The notes beneath the pieces were generated by a model, which saw only the letters and a program-made list of their open reading frames with translations, did no database searches and was not told the origin of the DNA. Source: Deltaproteobacteria bacterium (GTDB taxonomy: Bacteria; Bdellovibrionota; UBA1018). Taken from it: a DNA stretch of 64,000 nucleotides. A program made the translations under genes and the position numbers. Positions 8,204 through 17,149 of this stretch are shown in pieces. The first letter of the stretch is position 1; the number at the start of each line of letters is the position of its first letter. Location: the NCBI GenBank assembly GCA_013286765.1, contig JABDFB010000001.1, positions 32,684 to 96,683 of the forward strand, in the 5' to 3' direction.

Positions 8204-9007
8204 ATGTCATTATTTAACTTCAGTGAATCCGAAATTCTCAGCTTCTTTGCCGTGATTATCAGACTCAGCGTAGCTTTTGCCGTCATCCCAATTGTAGGAG
8301 ATCGCCTAGTTCCAGCGCCACTTAAAGTACTTCTATCACTCTCGGTTTCAATTGTCCTTTTTCCAGCGTTAGTTAAGTCAGGCCATATTCGTGTAACGGA
8401 TGCAACGATTTGGGCGAGCACGGTTGGGGGTCTTGTGGGTACTCTGGCGCTGGAAGTTGCGTTTGGCTTGCTAATGGGTTTCATTGCAAAGTTAGCTTTT
8501 GATAGCATCTCGATCGGCACAAATTTTGTGGGAACTTTTATGGGTTTTGCATCTGCCAGTCAATTCGACCCACACCAGGAAACTCAAACAGAAGTTATTG
8601 CTCAATTTCAGACTGTGATAGCTATGCTTCTTTTTCTTTCCTTGGATGGCCATCATTTAATTCTGAAAAGTGTTTTTGAGAGTTTTCGAATAATAGGAAT
8701 AGGAAAAGTACACTTTTCAGATTCGTTAGCGAATAGACTCATCGAATTTTCCGGTGAAGCACTTAAATTTGGCTTCCAGATTGCCGCACCGATGGCCGTC
8801 ACGATTTTCTCTGTTAACGTCGGTTTGGGCGTTCTATCAAAAGCCATGCCTCAACTTAATATTCTAGTGTTGTCGTTTGCGATTACCATTTTGGCTGGTT
8901 TAGTTGTTTTGTTTATGGGGTTTTCTGATTTTGAAGATGTAGTGGCAATGATCTTCGAGAGGTCATTGGAATGGTTAAAAATAGTAATGTCTCTGGTCGG
9001 GAGTTAA
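8204..9007 (+). CDS. fliR: Flagellar export gate protein FliR
   Basis: Membrane protein of 267 residues that closes the FliPQR gate and joins FlhB. Typical features are a first helix after 'FSESEILSFFAVIIRLSVA', the conserved 'ELAFGLLMGF'-like segment ('EVAFGLLMGFIAKLAFD'), 'MGFASASQFDP' and the C-terminal 'LNILVLSFAITILAGL'. About six membrane segments are visible. The end of the gene carries the ribosome site (GGGAG) for the TTG start of flhB four bases downstream. Confidence 0.95.
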   Translation: MSLFNFSESEILSFFAVIIRLSVAFAVIPIVGDRLVPAPLKVLLSLSVSIVLFPALVKSGHIRVTDATIWASTVGGLVGTLALEVAFGLLMGFIAKLAFDSISIGTNFVGTFMGFASASQFDPHQETQTEVIAQFQTVIAMLLFLSLDGHHLILKSVFESFRIIGIGKVHFSDSLANRLIEFSGEALKFGFQIAAPMAVTIFSVNVGLGVLSKAMPQLNILVLSFAITILAGLVVLFMGFSDFEDVVAMIFERSLEWLKIVMSLVGS

Positions 9008-9010
9008 GAA

Positions 9011-10099
9011 TTGGCTGATAAACGTGAAGACACCTCGCGTGAGGACTTAACAGAAGAAGCGTCGCCGTACCGTATTGAGGAATTTAGACGAAAAGGTATG
9101 GTGGCGCAGAGTCGAGAGCTCAATAGTCTCGTAGCTCTTATTGCGGTGGGCGCGACCGCTTATGGAATGTCGGACAATATCAGCCATCATCTTGCAGAAC
9201 TTATGAAAGAGTTATTCCAAACAAATCTTTCTGCCAAAATGAATTTTTCCGATCCGGAAGTTCTTCGAACTTGTGGCAAAAGAATTCTAAACGTTTTGAC
9301 AACCGTGGGGTTACCGGTTTGTGGCGCGGGTTTTGTTTTATCGGCTCTCTCGAGCGGCGCACAAGTAGGTGGTGTGTTTTCATTTGAGCCTCTTAATCCT
9401 GATCTTTCTAAATTAGATCCGATTCAGGGCCTAAAAAGACTGCTATCGGTGAAGCAACTTTTAGATGGACTAAGATTAATTGTAAAAGTGGTCTTTGTTT
9501 TAAGCATTGTCTACAGTATTTTGAAATCGGAGGTATTCTCCTCAATTGGCTATTATCATGTATCGTTATCCGAATTGCCATCGGTGTTCGCCAAGTCGGC
9601 TCAAACGGTTGCCTTTCCGCTAATTATTACGTTTATTGTATTTGCCGTTATAGATCTATTTATGCAACGTTATGAATTTAGTAAGAGCTTAAGACTAACG
9701 AAGCAAGAAGCGAAACAAGAATATAAAGAGCGTGAAGGTGATCCGCAAATTCGCGCACGAATTCGGTCTATTCAAAGAGAAATGGCTCGCCGCAGGATGA
9801 TGCATGCCGTAAAGAAGGCGGATGTAGTCGTAACAAATCCTACACATATCGCAGTTGCTCTTGTCTATGAAAAGTCCACTATGTCGGCTCCCAAGGTAGT
9901 GGCCAAAGGCGCCGACTACGTCGCACAAAGAATCAAAGAAATTGCAGCAGAGGCTAACGTACCACTTGTGGAGAATGTCCCTCTAGCAAGAACGCTTTAT
10001 AAGACGGTGAAAGTAGGACAGGGTATTCCTCATAACTTGTACCAGGCTGTTGCTGAAGTACTTGCGTTTGTTTATCGGCTTAGGAATAGGAGGCTATAA
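9011..10099 (+). CDS. flhB: Flagellar export switch protein FlhB
   Basis: FlhB selects export substrates: autocleavage in its cytoplasmic domain, together with FliK, switches export from hook to filament. The protein (362 residues) has four membrane segments and the cytoplasmic domain with the self-cleavage site Asn-Pro-Thr-His in 'VVTNPTHIAVALVYE'. The N-terminus 'SREDLTEEASPYRIEEFR' resembles the usual 'TEEPTPKRLEEAR' pattern. The start is TTG at 9011 behind GGGAG in the fliR end. The stop TAA (10097-10099) lies inside the flhA leader, right after the AGGAGG used by flhA. Confidence 0.95.
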   Translation: MADKREDTSREDLTEEASPYRIEEFRRKGMVAQSRELNSLVALIAVGATAYGMSDNISHHLAELMKELFQTNLSAKMNFSDPEVLRTCGKRILNVLTTVGLPVCGAGFVLSALSSGAQVGGVFSFEPLNPDLSKLDPIQGLKRLLSVKQLLDGLRLIVKVVFVLSIVYSILKSEVFSSIGYYHVSLSELPSVFAKSAQTVAFPLIITFIVFAVIDLFMQRYEFSKSLRLTKQEAKQEYKEREGDPQIRARIRSIQREMARRRMMHAVKKADVVVTNPTHIAVALVYEKSTMSAPKVVAKGADYVAQRIKEIAAEANVPLVENVPLARTLYKTVKVGQGIPHNLYQAVAEVLAFVYRLRNRRL

Positions 10100-10104
10100 A
10101 TATT
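10088..10104 (+). promoter_or_regulatory. Shine-Dalgarno AGGAGG followed by an ATT initiation codon (flhA)
   Basis: AGGAGG at 10088-10093 is followed after 8 bases by ATT at 10102-10104 in the flhA frame. It decides the flhA start because the nearest canonical start (TTG 10150) lies inside the first membrane helix. AUU starts are known from infC and pcnB of E. coli, where they keep expression low or regulated. Confidence 0.6.
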
Positions 10105-12174
10105 TTAAAAAAATTAGCAGGCAACTCGGATCTTTTACTTGCTGTTGGGTTGGTGGCCATTCTAGCTGTAATGGTTATACCGATGCCAAGATTCCTAATC
10201 GATATTCTCCTTTGTGTGGGAATTGCATTTTCGATGATTCTCTTGTTGACGTCGGTCTATGCAACAAGAGCACTTGATTTTAGTATTTTTCCATCGCTAT
10301 TATTGATTACTACTCTGTTTAGATTGTCACTCAACGTCGCTACTACCAGAGTCATTCTTCTTCACGGTGGCGAAGAAGGGGTTTCAGCAGCCGGTGAGGT
10401 AATTCGCTCATTCGGTGAGTTCGTTGTTGGAGGTAACTACGCAGTAGGTATAGTTGTGTTTGTTATCCTAGTTATTATCAACTTTGTCGTTATTACTAAG
10501 GGCGCCGGCCGCGTAGCGGAAGTTGCTGCGCGATTCACCTTGGATGCAATGCCCGGAAAACAAATGTCTATCGATGCGGATCTCAACGCAGGATTGATTA
10601 ATGAAGATGAAGCACGTCGAAGAAGACAAGAGATTGCTAGGGAAGCTGATTTCTACGGGGCAATGGACGGTGCTTCCAAATTCGTTAGAGGGGACGCGAT
10701 AGCCGGGATATTAATAGTCTTAGTCAACGTAGTAGGTGGAATAATCATCGGTACTTTTCAAAAAGGAATGGATATTGGTTCTGCAGCCTCCACGTTTACC
10801 TTGCTAACTATCGGAGACGGTCTTGTCACCCAGATTCCAGCCCTGATCGTTTCGACTGCGTCAGGTATTATTGTCACTCGTACGGCAACTAGCACAAACT
10901 TCAGTCAGGAAGTATCAAAACAACTTCTTATGAAGCCTAATGCATTAATTGCGGCTGCAGCAATTATGGGTTTTCTAGCTATTGTGCCAGGACTACCATT
11001 TATTCCATTTGTCATTTTGGCTGGAATCCTTGGATTTATGTCTTATAAAATATACGAAAAAGAAAAGAAGGAAGAGCAAGTCAAAGAAGAAAAGACAGTA
11101 CAGGAAAAGCTCAAGCCAACAAACGAAAAGCTCGAAGCTCTGCTCAACGTAGACCTGCTGGAACTCGAGGTCGGATATGGCTTAGTCAGCATTGTTGATT
11201 CCGAGCAGAATGGGGACCTTTTAGAGCGAATTTCCAGTATACGCAAACAATTTGCTTTGGATTTGGGTGTCATTATTCCATCTTTGAGAATTAGGGATAA
11301 CCTTGAATTAAAGCCGGGTGACTATCAAGTCTTGTTAAAAGGAGTAGTAATCGGCTCTGGGTCTTTGATGATTGGCCATTTGTTGGCAATGGACCCAGGT
11401 AATGTGGTTGAACCGATAGTAGGTATTACAACAAAGGAACCTGCTTTTGGTCTCGACGCCTTGTGGATTAATAGTCGGCAAAAGGATGACGCTATCTATG
11501 CGGGCTATACTGTCGTAGATAATTCGACGGTTATTGCTACTCACTTAACAGAAATGATTCGACAGAATATTCATGAGCTCCTAGGAAGGCAGGAGCTTCA
11601 AAGCTTAGTCGATGGAGTCAAACAAACTGCGCCAAAAGTCGTAGAGGATCTGATACCGAATTTGGTTTCTATGGGTACGATTTTGCGAATATTAAAAGCT
11701 CTATTGAAAGAGGGCGTTTCTATCAGAGATTTGAAAACGATTTTAGAGGGTCTCGCCGACGTCGCTCCTACCCAAAAAGATCCTACGGTACTTACAGAAC
11801 ACGTTAGAACTATCTTGGGCCGATCCATTACGAAAAAATTGGTCGGATCGGATGGCCAAATTACTCTCTTAACTTTGGATAAATCGATTGAAGAGACCAT
11901 CGCATCTAGTTTGATCCAGACAGACCAGGGACAGCAGCTCTCTGTTGATCCAGATTTTGTTCGTACGTTCATATCAGAATTAAATCAGTCGGTAATCCGA
12001 ATGCTAAATGACACGAGTCACGCGATTGTATTGTGTTCGCCCCTGGTTCGACCACACCTTAAAAATCTAATAGATAGGTTCATTCCGAACGTAATTGTAC
12101 TTTCTCACAATGAAATTGCCCCCAATGTTTTGATAAAGTCCTTTGGAACAGTGAGGTTAGCATATGCAAGTTAA
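10102..12174 (+). CDS. flhA: Flagellar export apparatus protein FlhA, probable AUU start
   Basis: FlhA is the nonameric export-gate channel, with ~8 membrane segments followed by a cytoplasmic ring domain that docks chaperone-substrate complexes. The FHIPEP signature region is present ('FVKGDAIAGI'-type as 'FVRGDAIAGILIVLVNVVGG'), and the cytoplasmic domain starts near residue 330. A start at the TTG at 10150 would cut into the first membrane segment. The frame upstream reads 'ILKKLAGNSDLLLAVG' back to a codon ATT at 10102, which is 8 bases after a perfect AGGAGG (10088-10093). No ATG, GTG or TTG lies between, so an AUU start giving 690 residues is the best reading. Product identity is certain; the start is inferred. 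Confidence 0.93.
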   Translation: MLKKLAGNSDLLLAVGLVAILAVMVIPMPRFLIDILLCVGIAFSMILLLTSVYATRALDFSIFPSLLLITTLFRLSLNVATTRVILLHGGEEGVSAAGEVIRSFGEFVVGGNYAVGIVVFVILVIINFVVITKGAGRVAEVAARFTLDAMPGKQMSIDADLNAGLINEDEARRRRQEIAREADFYGAMDGASKFVRGDAIAGILIVLVNVVGGIIIGTFQKGMDIGSAASTFTLLTIGDGLVTQIPALIVSTASGIIVTRTATSTNFSQEVSKQLLMKPNALIAAAAIMGFLAIVPGLPFIPFVILAGILGFMSYKIYEKEKKEEQVKEEKTVQEKLKPTNEKLEALLNVDLLELEVGYGLVSIVDSEQNGDLLERISSIRKQFALDLGVIIPSLRIRDNLELKPGDYQVLLKGVVIGSGSLMIGHLLAMDPGNVVEPIVGITTKEPAFGLDALWINSRQKDDAIYAGYTVVDNSTVIATHLTEMIRQNIHELLGRQELQSLVDGVKQTAPKVVEDLIPNLVSMGTILRILKALLKEGVSIRDLKTILEGLADVAPTQKDPTVLTEHVRTILGRSITKKLVGSDGQITLLTLDKSIEETIASSLIQTDQGQQLSVDPDFVRTFISELNQSVIRMLNDTSHAIVLCSPLVRPHLKNLIDRFIPNVIVLSHNEIAPNVLIKSFGTVRLAYAS

Positions 12175-12718
12175 GAAATTCGAAGCTTCCACAGTGCAAG
12201 AAGCGCTGGAGCTTGTTAAGCGAGAGTTGGGACCGGAAGCGGTGATACTCCAAACTCGAAAGATCCGTAAAGGATTGGGACTATCCAAATCTTTAATTGA
12301 GGTCACCGCAGCGGTATCTGAACGTTCTTTAATCAACAAACAACGAGTAGAGTCAAGACTCCCTGATAAAAAGAAGGAATATGTTCGACAGCTTCCGGCT
12401 GAGAAGCAGGCCTCCCTTATTAATAAATATGCGGATCGACAAATAGAACGAGCAGAGAAGGTACGAGAGAAAGTCGAAATGAGTCAGCAAACAGAGTCGC
12501 AGGGGCAAAATCAACCGCAAGGGCGGAGAATCACTGCAACTCGCTATGCGGACATTATAGATGAACCCGGGGCTGAACTTGCCGCAGCGGTGCCGGAAGT
12601 GCCAAGAATGTCGGTACCAGCACCAGCTGCGCCAGCATCGGCATCAACATATAGTCTTGATATTGAAGTGCAGAATCTCAGGAAGATGGTCGAAGATTTG
12701 AAAAAAAAACTCAGATGA
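12164..12718 (+). pseudogene. flhF: FlhF, N-terminal fragment (B domain), frame lost at an A9 tract
   Basis: FlhF is an SRP-type GTPase that sets the place and number of polar flagella. This first piece (184 residues) carries the conserved N-terminus 'MQVKKFEASTVQEALELVKR' and 'LGPEAVILQTRKIRKG', then a charged, Ala/Pro-rich linker and a short coiled-coil-like helix. It overlaps the flhA end by 11 bases. The frame ends just after a run of nine A (about 12701-12709). The FlhF sequence continues in the -1 frame, which is open across the ATG at 12715 (reading Lys-Lys-Thr-Gln-Met). It is either a disrupted gene, or the A9 tract allows slippage or the ATGA overlap allows re-initiation. Confidence 0.75.
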
Positions 12719-13047
12719 GTGCAGCTACATTTGGCGAAACGAGGGGTGAAAATAGCGTTCTGCAACAAGCATTTGAACACTTGGTGTTGAATGGAGTAGA
12801 ACGCCGTTATGCTTGGCCATTGGTAAAACAAGCATCATTTGATGCAAAACCAACGGATCAACGTCAGCTCACGGATCGGATTGCAGAATCTATGCTAGGC
12901 GGTTTGATTGTTCGGGATCCGTTAAAAGATATCTTGGGAAAGCGAAAGGAAGGATCGAAGGGACCGGTTGCCGTTACTTTGGTCGGTGCGACGGGGGTCG
13001 GAAAGACCACAACTCTTGCAAAAAATGGCAAGCCTCCTTTCCGCTAA
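12715..13047 (+). pseudogene. flhF: FlhF, middle fragment (N domain and P-loop), frame lost at an A6 tract
   Basis: Second piece of flhF, starting at ATG 12715 overlapping the stop of the first piece. It covers the four-helix N domain ('LQQAFEHLVLNGVERRYAW') and the G1 P-loop 'VTLVGATGVGKTTTLAK'. Directly after the P-loop, at a run of six A (13020-13025), the frame runs into a 9-residue unrelated tail. Skipping one base at 13024 continues the FlhF sequence as 'Lys-Met-Ala-Ser-Leu-Leu'. A functional GTPase cannot be made from this piece alone. Confidence 0.75.
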
Positions 13048-13546
13048 ACGGGGAATGAAAGTAGGTTTTATCAATTTGGATCATGACCGAGTAGGAGCAT
13101 TCGAACAGATTGGCACCTATGCAAAGATTTTTAATGTACCGTTTAGATCGGCGTATTCTCAGTCAGATCTAAATGCGGCTCTTATGGATTTTCAAAATCT
13201 TGACATAGTATTGATCGATGTAAGTGGATATTCTCCTAAGAATACAGATTCTTTAACTCAGCTATCGCAACTGCTGGCTCCAATTCCCGCTCTCCATATT
13301 TATTTGGTGCTATCGGCAACGACTCGGGATTCCGAATTATACAACATGATATCGCGGTTCTCGATATTTCATCCGCAGGGACTTATTGTCTCGAAGCTAG
13401 ATGAGGCGGTTACCTACGGAGCGCTCTATAATATTGTCCAAAGTTCGAAAATGCCTCTAGTCTATTTTGGTACTGGGCAAAGAGTTCCAGATGATTTGGA
13501 AGACGCTACCGGTGAAAGAGTTGTTTCGTTAATTTTGGACTTCTAA
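13025..13546 (+). pseudogene. flhF: FlhF, C-terminal fragment (rest of G domain) with altered GTPase motifs
   Basis: Third piece, in the frame reached by removing one A from the tract at 13020-13025. It aligns with the rest of the FlhF G domain: 'DHDRVGAFEQIGTYAKIF' (usual DTYRIGAVEQL), 'DIVLIDVSGYSPKN' (usual DTAGRSP), 'GLIVSKLDEAVTYG' (TKLDE motif kept) and 'VYFGTGQRVPDDLE' (closing loop kept). Thus the insertion-box and G3 residues have changed while G4/G5 remain. No flhG (MinD-like partner) follows; fliA begins 85 bases downstream. Frame damage plus altered G3 suggests decay, but a sequencing error at the A-tracts cannot be excluded. Confidence 0.75.
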
Positions 13547-13631
13547 TTTAATGTCAATTCAATGACGCATAAATAGAAATAGTGAATAAAAGAAAAGTTC
13601 TGATAGAATATTTCTAAGGGGTGAGTGGGGG

Positions 13632-14630
13632 ATGAGCCTAAATCAGGGAATTCAGAAATACAAAGAGAGCCTTAGAAAAGAAAAAACAACCAAGACTACA
13701 AAAACGGCGCCGAACAAAACCAACGTAAAAGAGAACAAGGCAGCTGATACGCCTGTGCAAAACGTTGAGCAGGTGGCTACTGAACAGGTAGTAGCGGTGC
13801 AAGAAGAAGTAAAGGCTCTGGAGCGTGAAATTGCCGAAGAGGTGGAACGTGAAGCAAGTTATACCTCTCAACTAGTAAAAGAGGATTTTACCCCGCTCAA
13901 CAGTACGCGTGAACAGCTCGTTTTAGAATATGGTCATTTGATCAAGTACATCGCACAAAAAATTGCTGCAAGGTTACCTGCAAATATTGAACTGGATGAT
14001 CTGATTAGTTCTGGAGTTATAGGTTTAATCGATGCCATGGATAAATATGATCCATCCCGCGATAATCGCTTTAAAACCTATGCAGAGTTTCGTATTAGAG
14101 GGGCTATCTTAGACGAACTGCGAGCACAAGATTGGGTGCCTCGATCTGTACGCGAGAAGGCCAAGCTTTTGGAAAGATGCTACGCAAAAATCGAACATGT
14201 AAAGGGAAGACAGGCTACCGATGAGGAAGTCTGTTCGGAATTAGGAATCAGTCAGCCGGAATTTCATGAACTACTAAACCAGGTACGAAGTGTTAACCTT
14301 CTTTCGTATGATGACCTGTCTCACTTCTCGAAAGCAGACAAAAGGGCACTGCACGGGGGAGGGGATAGTAGTACAAAGTCACACACTCCGTATAGTGAAG
14401 TACATATAGCATATATAAAAAAAATGATATCCGATGCTATTCAGGATTTACCGGAAAAGCAACGGCTCGTACTATCGCTGTACTACTACGAGGACCTAAA
14501 CCTCAAAGAAATCGGACGTGTTCTGGATGTCACTGAATCGAGAGTGAGCCAGCTGCACACCCAGGCAATTTTGCGACTCAAAGCAAAATTGAAGAATCAC
14601 TGGGACGAGTTTCTAACTCTCATGGGCTAA
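13632..14630 (+). CDS. fliA: Flagellar sigma factor FliA (sigma-28) with Lys/Glu-rich N-terminal extension
   Basis: Alternative sigma factor for late flagellar genes (flagellin, chemotaxis). After about 90 charged residues (a Lys/Thr and Glu/Val-rich extension not usual in FliA, which is normally ~240 residues), region 2 follows with 'YIAQKIAARLPANIELDD' and 'SSGVIGLIDAMDKYDPSR', then region 3 and the region-4 helix-turn-helix 'LNLKEIGRVLDVTESRVS'. The total is 332 residues. The gene follows the flhF remnants; a purine-rich stretch including AAGGGG precedes the ATG. The order flhA-flhF-fliA is the common one. A FlgM anti-sigma gene is not in the window. Confidence 0.92.
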   Translation: MSLNQGIQKYKESLRKEKTTKTTKTAPNKTNVKENKAADTPVQNVEQVATEQVVAVQEEVKALEREIAEEVEREASYTSQLVKEDFTPLNSTREQLVLEYGHLIKYIAQKIAARLPANIELDDLISSGVIGLIDAMDKYDPSRDNRFKTYAEFRIRGAILDELRAQDWVPRSVREKAKLLERCYAKIEHVKGRQATDEEVCSELGISQPEFHELLNQVRSVNLLSYDDLSHFSKADKRALHGGGDSSTKSHTPYSEVHIAYIKKMISDAIQDLPEKQRLVLSLYYYEDLNLKEIGRVLDVTESRVSQLHTQAILRLKAKLKNHWDEFLTLMG

Positions 14631-14685
14631 TAACTAGCGCAAATTGCTCACATCGCAATTGGGATTCTTTCGCAGCGGGACTACT

Positions 14686-16191
14686 TTAGGCTACCTTGGT
14701 CCGATCGACTGCATGGGAGCAGACACCCAGACCGCTGGCAACTCGGGTCCCGAGATCAACGTCGATCTTAGTTAAATAGTCGTTGACCGCACGTTCCTGG
14801 ATGAAACGCTCCACCCCCTGGCTTAGGTGCCAAACAATATTATTCACCAGATGGTCCCGATCGGTTGGCGACATTACTTGCCGGTAGAGCATGCCAGGCT
14901 GGGCGAAGTCATTGTCGTCTTTATGGGCTATATGGGCCGTGCGCATAATCTCAGCAGCCTCCACAAACCAACTGGGATCGTGGTAGTGCTTCGCATCTGT
15001 CCGTGGGCCACCGTAACTATTTGGCGCATATACAGGCTGGTTTCCGCTGTGGTGGTAGCGCATCGGGCCGTCTTTGCTGTAGTTATGCACTTCCTGGAGA
15101 GGCCGATTAACTGGCAACTGATCAAAGTTTGCACCAGTGCGATAGCGGTTAGAATCGCCGTAAGCAGCCATCCGCCCAAGCACCATTCTGTCCGGGCTAG
15201 GTCCAATGCCTGGGACAAAATTTGCCACCTGGAATCCCGCCTGCTCAACCTGGGCGAAGAAGTTCTCAGGATTTCGATCGAGTACCATCCGTCCAATTGG
15301 GATTGTTGGGTAGTCTTTATGCAACCAGACCTTGGTCAGGTCGAAAGGGTTGAATCGGTAGTTGGTCGCATCTTCGAAAGGCATGACCTGCATTTCAAGG
15401 CGCCAGGACGGATATTCTCTATGTTCGATCGCTTCGTTCAGGTCGCGTCGGTGGTAGTCGAGGTCCTCGCTACGCATGCTCCTGGCCTCGTCATCAGTGA
15501 AGTTCTCAATGCCCTGCTCAGTCTTGAAGTGGTACTTAACCCAGAACTTCTTGCCCGCCGCGTTCTCCCATAGATAAGTGCTGCTGCTGTAACCGTTCAT
15601 ATGGCGGTAGGTGCGTGGTGTGCCTCGGTCGCTCATGAGAATCATCACTTGATGGGCCGATTCGGGCGAGAGCGTCCAGAAGTCCCACTGCATGTTGTTG
15701 CTGCGCAATCCCGTGTCGGGCAGTCGCTGCTGCGAATGAATGAAGTCAGGGAACTTCATGGGATCACGGATGAAAAAAACCGGCGTGTTGTTACCCACTA
15801 GATCGTAGTTGCCTTCTTCAGTGTAAAATTTGAGCGCGAAGCCACGTACGTCGCGATCCGTGTCAGCATAACCTTCTTCTCCCGCCACTGTTGAGAAACG
15901 CACGAACATTGGCGTGCGCTTGCCAACTTTATTGAGGAAGGCGGCCTTAGTCCACTGGGTGACATTCGAAGTCACCTCGAAATAGCCGAAGGCGCCACTC
16001 CCCTTGACGTGGTACACGCGGCTAGGTGGACGCTCCCGAACGAAGTGGGCTAGCTTCTGATTTAGGTAGGCATCTTGCAACAGAGGACCGGCGGGGCCGA
16101 CTGTGAGTGAGGTATCGTCGCTCGGCACTGGCGAGCCGGAGTCAGTCGTTGTTAGGGACGTCTGTTTTTCTTTTTTGCGCTGATCGCTCAT
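14686..16191 (-). CDS. Monofunctional haem catalase
   Basis: Decomposes hydrogen peroxide to water and oxygen. It has 501 residues and the full catalase core: the distal His in 'PPSRVYHVKGSGAFGYF', the Asn in the 'YDLVGNNTPVFFIRDP' stretch, and the proximal haem ligand Tyr in 'RMVLGRMAAYGDSNRYRTG'. No N-terminal signal peptide is seen, so it is probably cytoplasmic. The gene is clearly richer in G+C than the flagellar genes next to it and has long antisense open frames as a by-product, which suggests acquisition from a GC-richer genome. It lies 52 bases downstream of the LppY/LpqO-like gene on the same strand, probably in one operon. Confidence 0.95.
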   Translation of the reverse strand: MSDQRKKEKQTSLTTTDSGSPVPSDDTSLTVGPAGPLLQDAYLNQKLAHFVRERPPSRVYHVKGSGAFGYFEVTSNVTQWTKAAFLNKVGKRTPMFVRFSTVAGEEGYADTDRDVRGFALKFYTEEGNYDLVGNNTPVFFIRDPMKFPDFIHSQQRLPDTGLRSNNMQWDFWTLSPESAHQVMILMSDRGTPRTYRHMNGYSSSTYLWENAAGKKFWVKYHFKTEQGIENFTDDEARSMRSEDLDYHRRDLNEAIEHREYPSWRLEMQVMPFEDATNYRFNPFDLTKVWLHKDYPTIPIGRMVLDRNPENFFAQVEQAGFQVANFVPGIGPSPDRMVLGRMAAYGDSNRYRTGANFDQLPVNRPLQEVHNYSKDGPMRYHHSGNQPVYAPNSYGGPRTDAKHYHDPSWFVEAAEIMRTAHIAHKDDNDFAQPGMLYRQVMSPTDRDHLVNNIVWHLSQGVERFIQERAVNDYLTKIDVDLGTRVASGLGVCSHAVDRTKVA

Positions 16192-16243
16192 GGCTTCTCC
16201 TTCAATTTCTAAAATGTATGACGATGTTCCAATATTTTCGGAT

Positions 16244-17149
16244 TTACCCCCTAGGTTTTCCTTTCAGATTTACCTTATCGAGTACGAAGCGGATGTCCGA
16301 AGCTACTTTTTCAGCTTCGCCATGGACCCAGAAGTGCACGAAAAGTAATCGAGGTTTTTCGGTAACCATATGATTATGTAAGGCTGTAAGCTCCATCCCT
16401 CTTTCTCTCAGGGCATTCACTACGGGTTGGACTTCAGATGCTATAACGCCGATATCGCCAACCGCTGCTGCATTCTTGTTGTCCAGGGGCTGAATATCTA
16501 TTCCGGTTTCCGGACCAAAAGCCGGCTCCATGACGATTCCGTTGTCCTTGATCTCATCAGCACGGGAAAAATGGTATTTCAAGACGCCGCCTACCCGACT
16601 GCTAACAATGCCCATGATGTTGTCTATACTGTCCTGACTAAAACGAACGGGGAAAGAATGCTCTTGGGATGCCTTAAAGGGTGTCCCACTGCGCTTGATG
16701 GCCTCTCGTAGGGCCTGCGCAAGTTTAACTGGGTCCCCATAGCCCATAGCGTGCAAGTACATCATTGCCGGTTTGAGCCGTAGTTCGTGATTATGAAGGC
16801 CCGTAATCTCAAATCCGCTTTCCTCAAGTTTCTCTGTCACAGCGCGGACTTCTTCATGCGTTAATGCGAGATCTGCCATTGCCATGGCATGATCTTCCAT
16901 TTTCTGGAAGGCCACCCATGAACCGCGTAAAATAGCTGATTTGAGCTGAATCCCATCAATGCTGAAATTGAGATCGTCGCGAATGAGACTGATTTTGTAA
17001 ATATTCCCAGGATAAAGTTTGCCCTCTTTACCCATAGCCTTTCCGACTTCGCTCCACTCGTGTTCTGCGGCAAAAGCAGGCGGAACAATCACAAAAAGGC
17101 TGACAACAAGTATTGTGGTCTTTAGAATTTCTCGCAACAGTCGTCTCAT
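16244..17149 (-). CDS. Secreted LppY/LpqO-like (DUF1259) protein, two repeats
   Basis: Exported protein of 301 residues with an N-terminal signal peptide ending near 'VPPAFAAEHEW'. The body consists of two similar halves; each carries a helix and the pattern 'GLHNHELRLKPAMMYLH' (first) or 'ALHNHMVTEKPRLLFVH' (second), typical of the LppY/LpqO family (DUF1259), whose function is unknown. The paired His residues in LHNH could bind a metal (inference). It precedes the catalase gene on the same strand, so it may belong to the same oxidative-stress unit. Confidence 0.82.
   Translation of the reverse strand: MRRLLREILKTTILVVSLFVIVPPAFAAEHEWSEVGKAMGKEGKLYPGNIYKISLIRDDLNFSIDGIQLKSAILRGSWVAFQKMEDHAMAMADLALTHEEVRAVTEKLEESGFEITGLHNHELRLKPAMMYLHAMGYGDPVKLAQALREAIKRSGTPFKASQEHSFPVRFSQDSIDNIMGIVSSRVGGVLKYHFSRADEIKDNGIVMEPAFGPETGIDIQPLDNKNAAAVGDIGVIASEVQPVVNALRERGMELTALHNHMVTEKPRLLFVHFWVHGEAEKVASDIRFVLDKVNLKGKPRG

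Noticed and set aside
12695..12720. Programmed -1 frameshift at the A9 tract as the sole explanation for split flhF
   Set aside because: A second, opposite shift at A6 is also needed to make FlhF, so one slippery site cannot restore the protein.
14827..15573. 248-codon open frame antisense to the catalase gene
   Set aside because: It lies wholly inside the catalase gene, has no recognisable domain, and is explained by the high GC content of that gene.
16107..16373. 88-codon open frame antisense to the catalase start and the LppY/LpqO-like end
   Set aside because: It shadows two well-supported genes on the other strand and has no protein-like pattern.
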